From: Leucobacter aridicollis | GTDB taxonomy: Bacteria; Actinomycetota; Actinomycetes; Actinomycetales; Microbacteriaceae | Assembly (NCBI RefSeq): GCF_013409595.1 | Contig: NZ_JACCBD010000001.1 | Coordinates: 558,001-622,000 of the forward strand | DNA length: 64,000 nucleotides | Direction of reading: 5' to 3' | Part shown: positions 9,188 to 17,662 of the stretch, piece by piece | Numbering within the stretch: position 1 is the first letter of the stretch | Layout of the letters: each line of letters starts with the position of its first letter | The notes under the pieces: model-generated | Databases searched by the model: none | Told to the model about the DNA's origin: nothing | Seen by the model: only the letters and a program-made list of their open reading frames with translations | Made by a program: the position numbers and the translations under genes

Positions 9188-9635
9188 CGTGGTGCTTTCG
9201 TACTGGCGACCGGGGTGGTGGTCGCGTGCGGTGCTGCGGGCGCCTGGTGTGGCTTGCAGCGGTGCGGGGAGCGGCTGGTTGGCCGAACCCCGAGGAGTAT
9301 TCAACCCCACGTTGCCTCGGGCGCGCAAACCCGGGCGATACGGTGCGAAATGCGGCTCCGATGGGCGCACCCCTACGCCGCGACGACGCGGCGTACCCGC
9401 GGAAACCACGGGTGCACGGTGGCAGGGAGTTGCGCTCAATCGGGTGCGGTGTGCGAATGGCCTGGGGTGGTGGTCATCTGCGGTGCGAACCCTCCTGGTG
9501 GGGCGGGCCGCGGGTGCCGGAGGCGGATGGTGCCGCCTCCCGAGAAGTATTCAATCGATGGGTGCAAGAATCGCGCAACCGGCTACACTTTCACTACGCA
9601 ATTTGTATGGTCGTTGGCCCGGAATGGAGCGCGAA
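9188..9635. promoter_or_regulatory. Divergent spacer with a duplicated segment of about 93 bases
   Basis: No convincing gene. Two copies of a diverged segment can be seen: each starts GGGGTGGTGGTC and TGCGGTGC (9212 and 9464) and ends GTATTCAA about 83 bases later (9297 and 9548). The two copies point the same way and probably carry regulatory sites for the MFS and Lrp genes. Confidence 0.5.
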
Positions 9636-10103
9636 GTGAGCGAAGTGTATGCCCTCGATGCGACGGATCGTCGAATCCTCGAACAGCTCGACGTTGACGC
9701 GCGCATGCCCGTCGCGATGATCGCGCACAAGCTCGGCCTCGCTCGCGGCACCGTGCAGGCGCGCATCGACAAGATGCAGGCGGCTGACGTGTTTCGCCCG
9801 CACAGCGCCCGGGTGAAGCCCGCCGCGTTCGGCCGACCGGTCGCCGCGATGGTGCAGGTCGAGCTCGACCAGCACCTCATCACCGAGGCGATCCGCGCCC
9901 TCGCGAGCATTCCCGAGGTGCTCGAGTGCTTCGCCCCCGCTGGCGACACCGACCTGCTGCTGCGCGTGGTCGCCCGCGACCCCGAGGACCTGTATCGGGT
10001 GAGCGAGGAGATCAGGCTCTGCCCCGGCATCACCCGCACATCGACGAGTCTCTTCCTCCGGCAGGTGATTCCCTATCGCGTCACGGGGATGCTCGCCGAG
10101 TAG
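9636..10103 (+). CDS. Lrp/AsnC family transcription regulator
   Basis: About 155 residues: an N-terminal helix-turn-helix (ALDATDRRILEQLDVDAR then LARGTVQARIDKM) and a C-terminal RAM/AsnC ligand domain (VAAMVQVELDQ... FAPAGDTDLLLRVVARD). The GTG at 9636 has GGAG at a good distance; an ATG 12 bases earlier at 9624 is the alternative. Divergent from the MFS transporter, which is the obvious target. Effector not predictable. Confidence 0.87.
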   Translation: MSEVYALDATDRRILEQLDVDARMPVAMIAHKLGLARGTVQARIDKMQAADVFRPHSARVKPAAFGRPVAAMVQVELDQHLITEAIRALASIPEVLECFAPAGDTDLLLRVVARDPEDLYRVSEEIRLCPGITRTSTSLFLRQVIPYRVTGMLAE

Positions 10104-10153
10104 CTCTGGGGCGGCCGCGGGGCGGCGGTGCGGGGTTTTCCGCGAAAAACAGC

Positions 10154-10159
10154 TAAAAT
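10154..10159 (+). promoter_or_regulatory. Possible -10 box of the tyrA-cmk-der operon
   Basis: TAAAAT lies 66 bases ahead of the tyrA start in the only AT-rich part of this gap. No strong -35 element is visible 17 bases upstream, so this is tentative. Just ahead of it, 10135-10150 forms a small GTTTT/AAAAC inverted repeat that may end the Lrp transcript. Confidence 0.3.
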
Positions 10160-10225
10160 CGAGGGAGTTTCATCTCCTGGCGCTGGCGAGCGCCCGCAGC
10201 GCCACGAACGGAGACCACACCCGCG

Positions 10226-11314
10226 ATGAATGAACTTGAATCCCGCGTCCGCGGCACCGTGCACATCGTCGGCGCTGGGTTGCTCGGCGCGAGCGTCGGT
10301 CTCGGGCTGCGCGAGCGCGGCGTCGACGTCACGCTCGAGGATCTCTCGCCGACCGCGGTCGCGCTCGCCGCAGATTACGGTGCGGGCAGGATCCGCGAGG
10401 CCGGCGATCCTGAACCGTCCGTCGTCGTGGTCGCGACCCCGCCCGACGTGGTCGCCGACGCCGTCGAGCGGGCGCTCTCGGAGTTCCCGAACGCGGTCGT
10501 CACCGACGTCGCGAGCGTGAAGCTCGCCCCGTACCTCGAGCTCGTGCGCCGCGGCGCCCCGCTGAAGAACTACGTCGGCTCGCACCCGATGGCCGGCCGC
10601 GAGCGTGGCGGCGCGATCATGGCGCGCGCCGACCTGTTCACCGCGCGGCCGTGGGTGATCTGCCGCGACCGGGACACCCCCGCCGAGGCGCTCTCGCTGG
10701 TCGAGGCGATCGCGCTGGATCTCGGCGGCGTGCTCACGGAGATGACGCCGGAGGAGCACGACCGCTCAGTCGGCCTCGTCTCGCACCTGCCGCAGGTCGT
10801 GTCGAGCCTGCTCGCCGCGCGACTCGTCTCCGCGGAGGAGCAGGCGATCGCGCTCGCTGGCGCCGGTCTGCGGGATACGACGAGGATCGCGGCCAGCGAT
10901 CCTGAACTGTGGGTGCAGATCCTCGGGGCGAACCGCGAGCCGGTCGTCGCGCTGCTCGAGCAGTTCTCGGCCGATGTCGCCGCGTTCACCGCGGCGCTCC
11001 GCGACGCCGACGCGCCGGGCGCGAAGCGCCGCGTCGCCGACCTGCTCGCGTCGGGCGGCCGCGGCGTCGGGCGCATCCCCGGCAAGCACGGGTCCTCCGA
11101 GCGATTCATCACGATCACGGTGCTCATCGACGATACGCCGGGTGAGCTCGGCCGCCTGCTCACCGAACTCGGAGAACTCGGTATTAACATGGAAGACTTG
11201 CGCCTTGAGCACTCGCCGGGCGCGCAGATTGGCTTTGCGGAGATCGCCGTGCTGCCAGAAGCCGCCGAACGGGCGGTCGCTGACCTCACCGAGCGCGGAT
11301 GGAGAACACTGTAA
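10226..11314 (+). CDS. tyrA: Prephenate dehydrogenase with C-terminal ACT domain
   Basis: Oxidises prephenate to 4-hydroxyphenylpyruvate with NAD+ in tyrosine synthesis. The nucleotide-binding loop GAGLLGASVGLGL is at residues 13-25, the active-site block VGSHPMAGRERGG follows near residue 117, and SVGLVSHLPQV sits near residue 180. The last 75 residues (FITITVLIDDTPGELGRLLTELG) form an ACT domain, which usually senses an amino acid such as tyrosine. 362 residues. First gene of the tyrA-cmk-der cluster, an arrangement common in Actinobacteria. Its stop overlaps the cmk ATG by one base (TAATG). Confidence 0.95.
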   Translation: MNELESRVRGTVHIVGAGLLGASVGLGLRERGVDVTLEDLSPTAVALAADYGAGRIREAGDPEPSVVVVATPPDVVADAVERALSEFPNAVVTDVASVKLAPYLELVRRGAPLKNYVGSHPMAGRERGGAIMARADLFTARPWVICRDRDTPAEALSLVEAIALDLGGVLTEMTPEEHDRSVGLVSHLPQVVSSLLAARLVSAEEQAIALAGAGLRDTTRIAASDPELWVQILGANREPVVALLEQFSADVAAFTAALRDADAPGAKRRVADLLASGGRGVGRIPGKHGSSERFITITVLIDDTPGELGRLLTELGELGINMEDLRLEHSPGAQIGFAEIAVLPEAAERAVADLTERGWRTL

Positions 11315-12042
11315 TGGGGACCACACCTCCCGCAACCGAACCCATCCTCGTCGCGATCGACGGCCCCGCTGGGAGCGGCAAGTCGAGCGTCTCCCGGGCC
11401 GCTGCCGAGCAGATGGGCTTCGGCATCCTCGACACCGGCGCCGCGTACCGCGCGCTCGCGTGGGCCTGCCGCGAGGACGCTGTCGACCTCGACTCGGAAG
11501 ACGCCGTGGTCGCCATGCTCGACGGCTGGACGTATGCGATCACGCTGCAGGGCGAGCAGCGCGTGCAGGTGACGCTCCCCGGCGGAACTGAGGCGTTCGA
11601 CGTTTCAGCCGTGATCCGGACCCCCGAGATCTCGGGCCAGGTGAGCCGTGTCTCGAAGCACGCCGAGGTCCGCGTGCGGCTGAACACGATGTTCCGCGAG
11701 ATCGTCGCGGCCTCCGGCCTGCCGGGCGTCGTCATCGAGGGGCGCGACATCACGACTGTCGTCGCCCCGGATGCGCCCGTGCGGATCCTCATGACCGCGT
11801 CGCCCGAGGTGCGGGCGACCAGGCGCCAGGGCGAGCTGCCCGGCGCAATCCACGAGCAGGTGCTCGCGGACATTACGGCGCGCGACGCGAAGGACGCCGC
11901 GGTCGTAGATTTTCTGAACCCCGCCCCCGGGGTCACGCTCATTGACACGAGCGACATGAACTTTGGGCAGTCGATCCAAGCTGTGATCGACACCGTTGAG
12001 GAGGCCCGCGGGGCCCGCCCATCGAACGAGAAGGAACGATGA
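11314..12042 (+). CDS. cmk: Cytidylate kinase
   Basis: Phosphorylates CMP/dCMP with ATP in pyrimidine nucleotide supply. The P-loop GPAGSGKSS is near residue 15, followed by [12 protein letters not shown], and the later [24 protein letters not shown] block carries the family GRDI signature. 242 residues, normal length. An in-frame ATG exists at 11299 inside tyrA, but ATG 11314 has GGAG 9 bases ahead and is coupled to the tyrA stop. Confidence 0.95.
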   Translation: MGTTPPATEPILVAIDGPAGSGKSSVSRAAAEQMGFGILDTGAAYRALAWACREDAVDLDSEDAVVAMLDGWTYAITLQGEQRVQVTLPGGTEAFDVSAVIRTPEISGQVSRVSKHAEVRVRLNTMFREIVAASGLPGVVIEGRDITTVVAPDAPVRILMTASPEVRATRRQGELPGAIHEQVLADITARDAKDAAVVDFLNPAPGVTLIDTSDMNFGQSIQAVIDTVEEARGARPSNEKER

Positions 12043-13601
12043 TGAGCGAAGAACAAGAATTCGACCTGTCGCAGGTCGACCCGAGCGAGATCATCTCGGG
12101 CGGCGGCGACGCAGACCTCGACGACGCAGACCTCGACGGCGAAGAGTTTGACGGCAACGTCACCGACGAGGAGCGCCTCCGCGCGATGCGCTCGTCGCTC
12201 GACTCGTTCGAGCTTGAGGAGGACGACCGCGACATCCTCACCGCCGACGGCGAGTACATCGGGTTCGCTGAGCCGAGCCTCGAGGCGTTCCCGGTCGTCG
12301 CGATCGTCGGCCGCCCGAACGTCGGCAAGTCGTCTCTCGTGAACCGTATCCTCGGCCGCCGCGAGGCCGTCGTCGAGGACATCCCCGGCGTCACCCGCGA
12401 CCGCGTGACCTACCAGGGGCTGTGGAACGACCGCCGCTTCTCGCTCGTCGACACCGGCGGCTGGGAGCCCGACGCTCGCGGCATCGACCAGTCGGTCGCA
12501 CTGCAGGCCGAGGTCGCCATCGAGCTCTGCGACGTTGTGCTCTTCGTCGTCGACTCGCGCGTGGGCGCGACCGCGACCGACGAGCGCGTCGTGCAGCTGC
12601 TGCGCCGCGCGAAGAAGCCCGTCTTCCTCGTCGCGAACAAGGCCGACGACTCGATCCGCGACGGCGAAGTGTCCGAGCTGTGGTCGCTCGGCCTCGGCGA
12701 GCCCCGCCCCGTCTCGGCCGCGCACGGCCGCGGAGTCGCCGACCTGCTCGACGACGTCATGAAGGTGCTGCCCGAGGTGTCCGCTGTCGCGCAGCCGAAG
12801 CTCGCCGGCCCCCGCCGCGTCGCGCTGCTCGGCCGCCCGAACGTTGGCAAGTCGAGCCTCTTGAATAAGGCCGCCGGCGAGGAGCGCGTCGTCGTGAACG
12901 AGCTCGCCGGCACCACCCGCGACCCCGTCGACGAGCAGGTCGAGATCGCGGGCCGCGTGTGGACCTTCGTCGACACCGCCGGCATCCGCCGCCGCGTGCA
13001 CCTGCAGAAGGGCGCCGACTTCTACGCGACCCTGCGCACCTCCGCGGCGCTCGAAAAGGCCGAGGTCGCCGTCGTGCTCATCGACGTGACGCAGGAGATC
13101 TCGGACCAGGACCTGCGCATCATCGACCTCGTGCTCGAGTCGGGCCGCGCGCTCGTGCTCGCGTTCAACAAGTGGGACATGCTTGATGACGAGCGTCGCA
13201 AGTACCTCGAGCGTGAGATCGAGCAGGATCTCGCCCACGTCGACTGGGCGCCCCGCGTGAACATCTCGGCGCGCACCGGCCGCCACCTCGAGAAGCTCGT
13301 GCCCGCTCTGGAGCAGGCGCTTGAGTCGTGGGATACCCGCATTCCGACGGCGAAGTTCAACGCGTTCCTCGCGGAGCTCGTGCAGGAGCACCCGCACCCG
13401 CTGCGCGGCGGCAAGCAGCCCCGCGTGCTGTTCGGCACGCAGGTGCAGAACCGCCCGCCGACGTTCGTGCTGTTCGTCTCCGGCTTCCTGGACCCCGGCT
13501 ACCGCCGCTTCATCCAGCGTCGCCTCCGCGAGACGTACGGCTTCGAGGGCACCCCGATCGTGCTGAACATGCGCATCCGTGAACGGCGTGAGCGGCGCTA
13601 A
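12039..13601 (+). CDS. der: GTPase Der (EngA), ribosome assembly factor
   Basis: Essential tandem GTPase needed for 50S ribosomal subunit maturation. After an acidic N-terminal extension of about 80 residues, typical of actinobacterial Der, come two G domains, each with [10 protein letters not shown], a DTxG motif (DTGGW and DTAGI) and NKxD (NKAD and NKWD). The C-terminal KH-like domain ends [12 protein letters not shown] 12039 and ATG 12042 are both possible; the first overlaps the cmk stop as ATGATGA, behind an AAGGA site. Confidence 0.96.
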   Translation: MMSEEQEFDLSQVDPSEIISGGGDADLDDADLDGEEFDGNVTDEERLRAMRSSLDSFELEEDDRDILTADGEYIGFAEPSLEAFPVVAIVGRPNVGKSSLVNRILGRREAVVEDIPGVTRDRVTYQGLWNDRRFSLVDTGGWEPDARGIDQSVALQAEVAIELCDVVLFVVDSRVGATATDERVVQLLRRAKKPVFLVANKADDSIRDGEVSELWSLGLGEPRPVSAAHGRGVADLLDDVMKVLPEVSAVAQPKLAGPRRVALLGRPNVGKSSLLNKAAGEERVVVNELAGTTRDPVDEQVEIAGRVWTFVDTAGIRRRVHLQKGADFYATLRTSAALEKAEVAVVLIDVTQEISDQDLRIIDLVLESGRALVLAFNKWDMLDDERRKYLEREIEQDLAHVDWAPRVNISARTGRHLEKLVPALEQALESWDTRIPTAKFNAFLAELVQEHPHPLRGGKQPRVLFGTQVQNRPPTFVLFVSGFLDPGYRRFIQRRLRETYGFEGTPIVLNMRIRERRERR

Positions 13602-13612
13602 CTCCGCCGCCT

Positions 13613-13638
13613 CCCGGCAGCCGAGCCCGGCTGCCGGG
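13613..13638 (+). terminator. Hairpin between der and the DUF817 gene
   Basis: CCCGGCAGCC (13613-13622) pairs perfectly with GGCTGCCGGG (13629-13638) across a 6-base loop. No T-tract follows, as is usual in high-GC Actinobacteria. It probably ends or attenuates the tyrA-cmk-der transcript. Confidence 0.65.
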
Positions 13639-13652
13639 CCGGAGCTGCTCCC

Positions 13653-14585
13653 GTGACGGCTGATGCGGGCGGCCTGCCCCCGCACGAGCTCACCCGGCTC
13701 GAGCGCGCGATCGACCGCGCCGCGAACCGGGTGCTCGAGGGCGCCCCGGCGCGCGGCGTTCGCGCCGTGCTCGTCGAGTGCTCGGTCTTCCTACTCAAGC
13801 AGGCGTGGGCGTGCATCTTCGGCGCGCTGCTGCTCGTCGTGCTCGTCGCCGCGCGGCTCTGGTACCCCGACGACGCGATCCTCGCCCGGAATGATGCGCT
13901 GACGATCGCGGCGGTCGTGATCCAGATCCTGCTCCTCGTCTTCAAGCTCGAGACGGGGCGGGAGCTGTGGGTGATCCTGCTCTTCCACGTCACCGGCACC
14001 GTGATGGAGCTCTTCAAGACCGACGTCGGCTCGTGGGCGTACGAGGGCGATGGGATCCTGCGCATCGGCGCCGTGCCGCTCTTCAGCGGGTTCATGTACG
14101 CCGCCGTCGGCTCCTACATGGTGCGCGTCTACCGGCTGCACGATCTCAGGTTCGCCAGGTACCCGTCGCGGCTCGTGACGACGGTGATCGCGGCGCTCAT
14201 CTACGTGAACTTCTTCTCGCACCACTTCATCGTCGACTTGCGGTGGGTGCTGCTCGCCGCGGTGCTCGTGGTGTGGTGGCGCACGACGATGCACTTCCGC
14301 GTGTACCGGGTGACGCTGCGCGCCCCGCTCCTCCTCGTGTTCTTCGGCGTCGCGACGTTCATCTGGTTCGCCGAGAACATCGCGACGTGGGCTGGCGCCT
14401 GGCTGTACCCGCACCAGGAGGCGGGCTGGGAGCTCGTGTCGCCGCAGAAGCTCATCGCCTGGTTCCTGCTCATGATCATCTCGGTCGTGATGGTGACCTG
14501 GGTGTACCCGCCGCGGGCGCCGTCGGAGGAGCCAGGCCCAGGCCTGAGCCCTGACGCGGCGCCGGTGCCCGGGTCGCGCCCGTGA
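13653..14585 (+). CDS. DUF817 family integral membrane protein
   Basis: A 310-residue protein with about eight hydrophobic segments. It matches the DUF817 family by its order of motifs: FKLETGRELWVILLFHVTG, FKTDVGSWAYE, PLFSGFMYAAVGSYM, FAENIATWAGAWLYP. The function of the family is unknown. GTG 13653 follows GGAGC at a short distance. The gene ends in a GTGA overlap with the next membrane gene, so the two are coupled. Confidence 0.85.
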   Translation: MTADAGGLPPHELTRLERAIDRAANRVLEGAPARGVRAVLVECSVFLLKQAWACIFGALLLVVLVAARLWYPDDAILARNDALTIAAVVIQILLLVFKLETGRELWVILLFHVTGTVMELFKTDVGSWAYEGDGILRIGAVPLFSGFMYAAVGSYMVRVYRLHDLRFARYPSRLVTTVIAALIYVNFFSHHFIVDLRWVLLAAVLVVWWRTTMHFRVYRVTLRAPLLLVFFGVATFIWFAENIATWAGAWLYPHQEAGWELVSPQKLIAWFLLMIISVVMVTWVYPPRAPSEEPGPGLSPDAAPVPGSRP

Positions 14586-15610
14586 AGCGGGTCCTCGGGA
14601 GTCCGGTCTTCTGGGCGCTCGCGTGCTTCGCGGCGGCGCTGCCGTGGATCCTGACCGGGAGCGCGGTCGACTTCTTCCCGTTCGTGTGCCTGCTCGTTGC
14701 GGGCTTCTTCGCGGGCCTCCTCGTGATGCGGGCCCTCGCGCGCATCCCGTCGCGGCGCGCGGGTCTCTGGGCGCACATCGGGGTCTCGGCCGCGCTCGCG
14801 CTGTTCGGCGCACTGTTCGCGCCGCGACTTGGTGACGTCATGGCGTGGCTGCGTCAGGCGCTTCCCGAGCCGGCGGTCTCGCTCGTCTGGTCGCTGTGGG
14901 TGCCGACGCTCACGCTCACCGGCGTCGTCTGGCTCACGCTGCTCGGGCGGGTGACGGCGGCGCTGCCAGGCGGGCGCGCAGCGGACCTCCCAGCGCCCGT
15001 ATGGGTGGGGACGCCGGAGGGCGCCCAGGCCGAGTTCACCGCCGTCGAAATGACCCGGCGCGCCTACCTCTGGATCGTCACCGCGTGCGCCCTGGTGGTC
15101 ATCGCTGTGGCCGTTGCGATCTTCGTTGCGGCCGAGCCCGTCGCGAGCAGGCTCTCTCCGAAGCTGCTGCTGCTCGCCTTCGGGCTTGGCGTCGCGCTTC
15201 CCGTCTTTCTCGTGGCGCGCGCGTACTTCCGTGCGCGCTCCCGCGTGTGGCGGGTCACGTTCAAGACCGGGCGGATGAGGATCGCGGAACTGCCGCCATC
15301 GCCTGCCCCCGCCGCCGGCGATGGGACCCCGGGCGGCGCGGCGCCGATCACGACGCTCTCCACTGCGTTCACCGACATCGAGTCGTTCACCTGGAGCGCG
15401 ACGGGGGAGGCCGCGCGCATCGAGGTGCGCTCGCGGCGGGGCGAGTGCTCCCTCCTCGTCGGTGTCGCGAAACCACTGGCAGGCAAGCGCGCGGCCCTGC
15501 CTGACCTGTCCCGCAGGGTGCGCGCCGAGCTCGCCGAGGCCGGCCTCGTCGAGCGCCCAGGGAAGGGGCGCCAGAGCAGCTGGCGGTACGAGCGGGTGGC
15601 GGCGGGCTGA
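14582..15610 (+). CDS. Uncharacterised membrane protein with a PH-like C-terminal domain
   Basis: I do not recognise this 342-residue protein. Five hydrophobic segments are visible (residues 8-50, 63-80, 100-122, 155-180 and 190-212). They are followed by a soluble C-terminal domain starting RVWRVTFKTGRMRIAEL and containing FTDIESFTWSATGEAARIEVR, which has the feel of a PH/bPH-like beta domain; that is inference. GTG 14582 overlaps the stop of the DUF817 gene (GTGA), so the two membrane proteins may work together. Confidence 0.7.
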   Translation: MKRVLGSPVFWALACFAAALPWILTGSAVDFFPFVCLLVAGFFAGLLVMRALARIPSRRAGLWAHIGVSAALALFGALFAPRLGDVMAWLRQALPEPAVSLVWSLWVPTLTLTGVVWLTLLGRVTAALPGGRAADLPAPVWVGTPEGAQAEFTAVEMTRRAYLWIVTACALVVIAVAVAIFVAAEPVASRLSPKLLLLAFGLGVALPVFLVARAYFRARSRVWRVTFKTGRMRIAELPPSPAPAAGDGTPGGAAPITTLSTAFTDIESFTWSATGEAARIEVRSRRGECSLLVGVAKPLAGKRAALPDLSRRVRAELAEAGLVERPGKGRQSSWRYERVAAG

Positions 15611-15640
15611 AAGTTGACATCTGCTGCGCAAGTCGCAGCA

Positions 15641-16633
15641 ATGTGCGATGCTGGAGCGGTGGCGAATAACGAAGTTCCCCAGCAGTCCCCAATATCGCTC
15701 GGCGCGTGGGTAAGCCGGTTGGCGGGCGCGTGGTTTCCGGTGGCGGTACTCGCAGCCGGAGCGGTTGCAGTCGCCTGGCCTGCGCCATTCCTCCCGATTG
15801 CGCCGTTCATCAACCCTCTGCTCATGGTCATCATGCTTGGCATGGGAATGACGCTTCAGGGCTCTGACTTTGCGTTGGTGGCCAAGAGACCCCTGCCGCT
15901 CCTGATCGGAATTCTCGCGCAGTTCATCATCATGCCGCTGTCCGCGCTAGCCCTGGTGACGGTGTTCCGGCTCGACGCGGCACTCGCGGTCGGGATCATC
16001 CTCGTCGCGGCAGCACCGGGCGGTACCGCTTCGAACGTGATCGTGTACCTTGCGAAGGGAGACGTCGCCCTGTCTGTCGCGATGACTTCCGTCTCGACGC
16101 TGGCTGCTCCGTTGTTGACCCCACTCATTGTGCTGTGGCTTGCTGGGTCGCATCTTGAGGTCAACTTCCTGGGAATGTTCCTCTCGATCGTGCAGATCGT
16201 GATCTTGCCCATCGTGTTGGGTCTGGTGTTACGAGCACTGCTGCCGCGCGTGGTTAGGCGCATCACCGACTGGCTGCCACTCGTCTCCGTGGTGGTGATC
16301 ACGCTGGTGATCCTTGCGGTTGTCGCCGGGAGCGCAGGGACCGTGCTCAGTTCCGGGTTGGTCGTTGCTGGCCTGGTCATCGCGCTCAACGCACTGGGAC
16401 TCTTCCTCGGTTACGTCGCTGCGCGTCTTGCTGGTCTTGATGAGGCGGCACGGCGAGCGGTGACGGTCGAGGTGGGCATGCAAAACTCCGGTCTCGCTGC
16501 GGGGCTCGCCCGGACGCACTTCTCACCGGAGGCCGCGCTTCCCGCTGCGCTGTTCTCGGTCTGGCACAACGTTACTGGCTCCGCTCTTGCCAGCTACTGG
16601 TCGCGGCGCCCGCCCGGTGCTCGAAAGGACTAA
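15641..16633 (+). CDS. Bile acid:sodium symporter (BASS) family transporter
   Basis: About 330 residues with nine to ten hydrophobic segments. The BASS signature is clear: MLGMGMTLQGSDFALVAKRP, then AAAPGGTASNVIVYLAKGDVALSVAMT, and later VEVGMQNSGLAAGLA. Bacterial members take up organic anions such as pantoate or keto acids with sodium. The start is uncertain: TTG 15614, ATG 15641 and GTG 15659 are all in frame and none has a good ribosome-binding site. Its codon use is less GC-rich than the der block before it, which may mean later acquisition. Confidence 0.85.
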   Translation: MCDAGAVANNEVPQQSPISLGAWVSRLAGAWFPVAVLAAGAVAVAWPAPFLPIAPFINPLLMVIMLGMGMTLQGSDFALVAKRPLPLLIGILAQFIIMPLSALALVTVFRLDAALAVGIILVAAAPGGTASNVIVYLAKGDVALSVAMTSVSTLAAPLLTPLIVLWLAGSHLEVNFLGMFLSIVQIVILPIVLGLVLRALLPRVVRRITDWLPLVSVVVITLVILAVVAGSAGTVLSSGLVVAGLVIALNALGLFLGYVAARLAGLDEAARRAVTVEVGMQNSGLAAGLARTHFSPEAALPAALFSVWHNVTGSALASYWSRRPPGARKD

Positions 16634-16670
16634 GCGTTCCTGTCGGCCGAGAACGCCGCAGGCAAAGCGA

Positions 16671-16707
16671 ACGGGCGGGCCCTCCCGCGTGGGGAGAGCC
16701 CGCCCGT
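16671..16707. terminator. Bidirectional terminator hairpin
   Basis: ACGGGCGGGCCCTCCC (16671-16686) pairs with 16691-16707 over a 4-base loop with one bulge. It sits between the convergent BASS and DUF4190 genes. Confidence 0.8.
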
Positions 16708-16725
16708 GCGTGCGGCGGCGGTGGG

Positions 16726-17451
16726 CTAGAACCCGTAGGACGCCGCCCCGGCAAAGAAGCCGAACGAGGTGAGGCCGATGAGGAGCACGAGCCCCACTGC
16801 CGCGAACGCGAGCATGGCGCCGTTGAGCCAGACGCCCCACAGCGCGAGCGTGCGCTCCTTCGTGTTGCGGCGGAGCGCGAGGATTCCGAGCACGAGGCCG
16901 ACAATCGGCGCGACAAAGGTCCAGGCGCTCAGGATCGACGCAATGCCGATCACGAAGCTCGCGATGGCGAAGCCGTAGCTATTCTTGCCCGGCTCGGGGT
17001 CGAGGTGGCCCGGGACGGCATAGTAGGGCGCCTGCGGCGGTGCCGCGTACCCGCCCTGTGGCGGGACCGCGTAGCCGCCGGGCTGGGGAGCCTGCTGTAA
17101 CTGCTGGGCCTGCTGGGCCTGCTGCGCCAGCGGAGTCGAACCGGTGTAGGGCGACGTGTACTGCACGGTCGGCTGCGAGACGGTCGGCTGCGACGCGGTG
17201 GCCTGCGCTGCGGCGTACGCGGGAGACGCGTCTGCGGCTGGTGCGGGCGGCACGGTTGCCTGTGGGAGGGTGACCTGCGGCACGGTCGCCTGCGGCGGCG
17301 CGTACACCGGGGTGGGTGTGGGCGCTACCGGCTGAGCCGGTGCCTCGGGCGCCGCGGGAGTTGCGCTCTCGGAAACCGAGGTGTCGGGCGCAGCGGACTC
17401 GGTCTGAACGTCCGAACCTGGAAGCTGAGTGGGGTGTGCGTCGGTGGTCAT
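16726..17451 (-). CDS. DUF4190 family membrane protein with a Gln/Pro/Ala-rich N-terminus
   Basis: 241 residues. The first 145 are low complexity (runs of Ala, Pro, Thr, then QQAQQAQQLQQAPQ) and likely cytoplasmic and disordered. The last 85 hold two membrane segments with FAIASFVIGIASILSAW and GLVLGILALRRN, the DUF4190 pattern found in many Actinobacteria. Function unknown. ATG 17451 has AAGGA 9 bases ahead; an earlier in-frame ATG at 17493 lacks this. Before the adjacent island was inserted, this gene would have followed the DHA2 efflux gene directly. Confidence 0.85.
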   Translation of the reverse strand: MTTDAHPTQLPGSDVQTESAAPDTSVSESATPAAPEAPAQPVAPTPTPVYAPPQATVPQVTLPQATVPPAPAADASPAYAAAQATASQPTVSQPTVQYTSPYTGSTPLAQQAQQAQQLQQAPQPGGYAVPPQGGYAAPPQAPYYAVPGHLDPEPGKNSYGFAIASFVIGIASILSAWTFVAPIVGLVLGILALRRNTKERTLALWGVWLNGAMLAFAAVGLVLLIGLTSFGFFAGAASYGF

Positions 17452-17586
17452 GATGACATTCCTTTCTGCCGTACGCCGCCTTGATACTTCCAAGACTATG
17501 AGCCTGTAGGATCCTGCGCGTCCTGCCCCAGTACCGGGGCCGGTGGTACCCAGGTACCTAACGACCCCGAGAGGGGAGCCTATCGC

Positions 17587-17617
17587 CCCCTAGTGGGAGC
17601 TCGCAGAAAGGGCTGTG
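17587..17617. repeat. Left copy of a 23-bp direct repeat flanking the catabolic island (candidate att site)
   Basis: Positions 17587-17609 are identical to 35470-35492 over 23 bases, starting CCCCTAGTGGG and ending CTCGCAGAAA. Similarity continues to 17617 with two mismatches (29 of 31). The right copy forms the 3' end and stop codon of the DHA2 efflux gene, so this copy looks like a displaced gene end left by site-specific integration. Confidence 0.7.
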
Positions 17618-17662
17618 ATCACTGCGGCTTTCTATGGGAGCAAGGCAGCTTCATCTGCTGGC

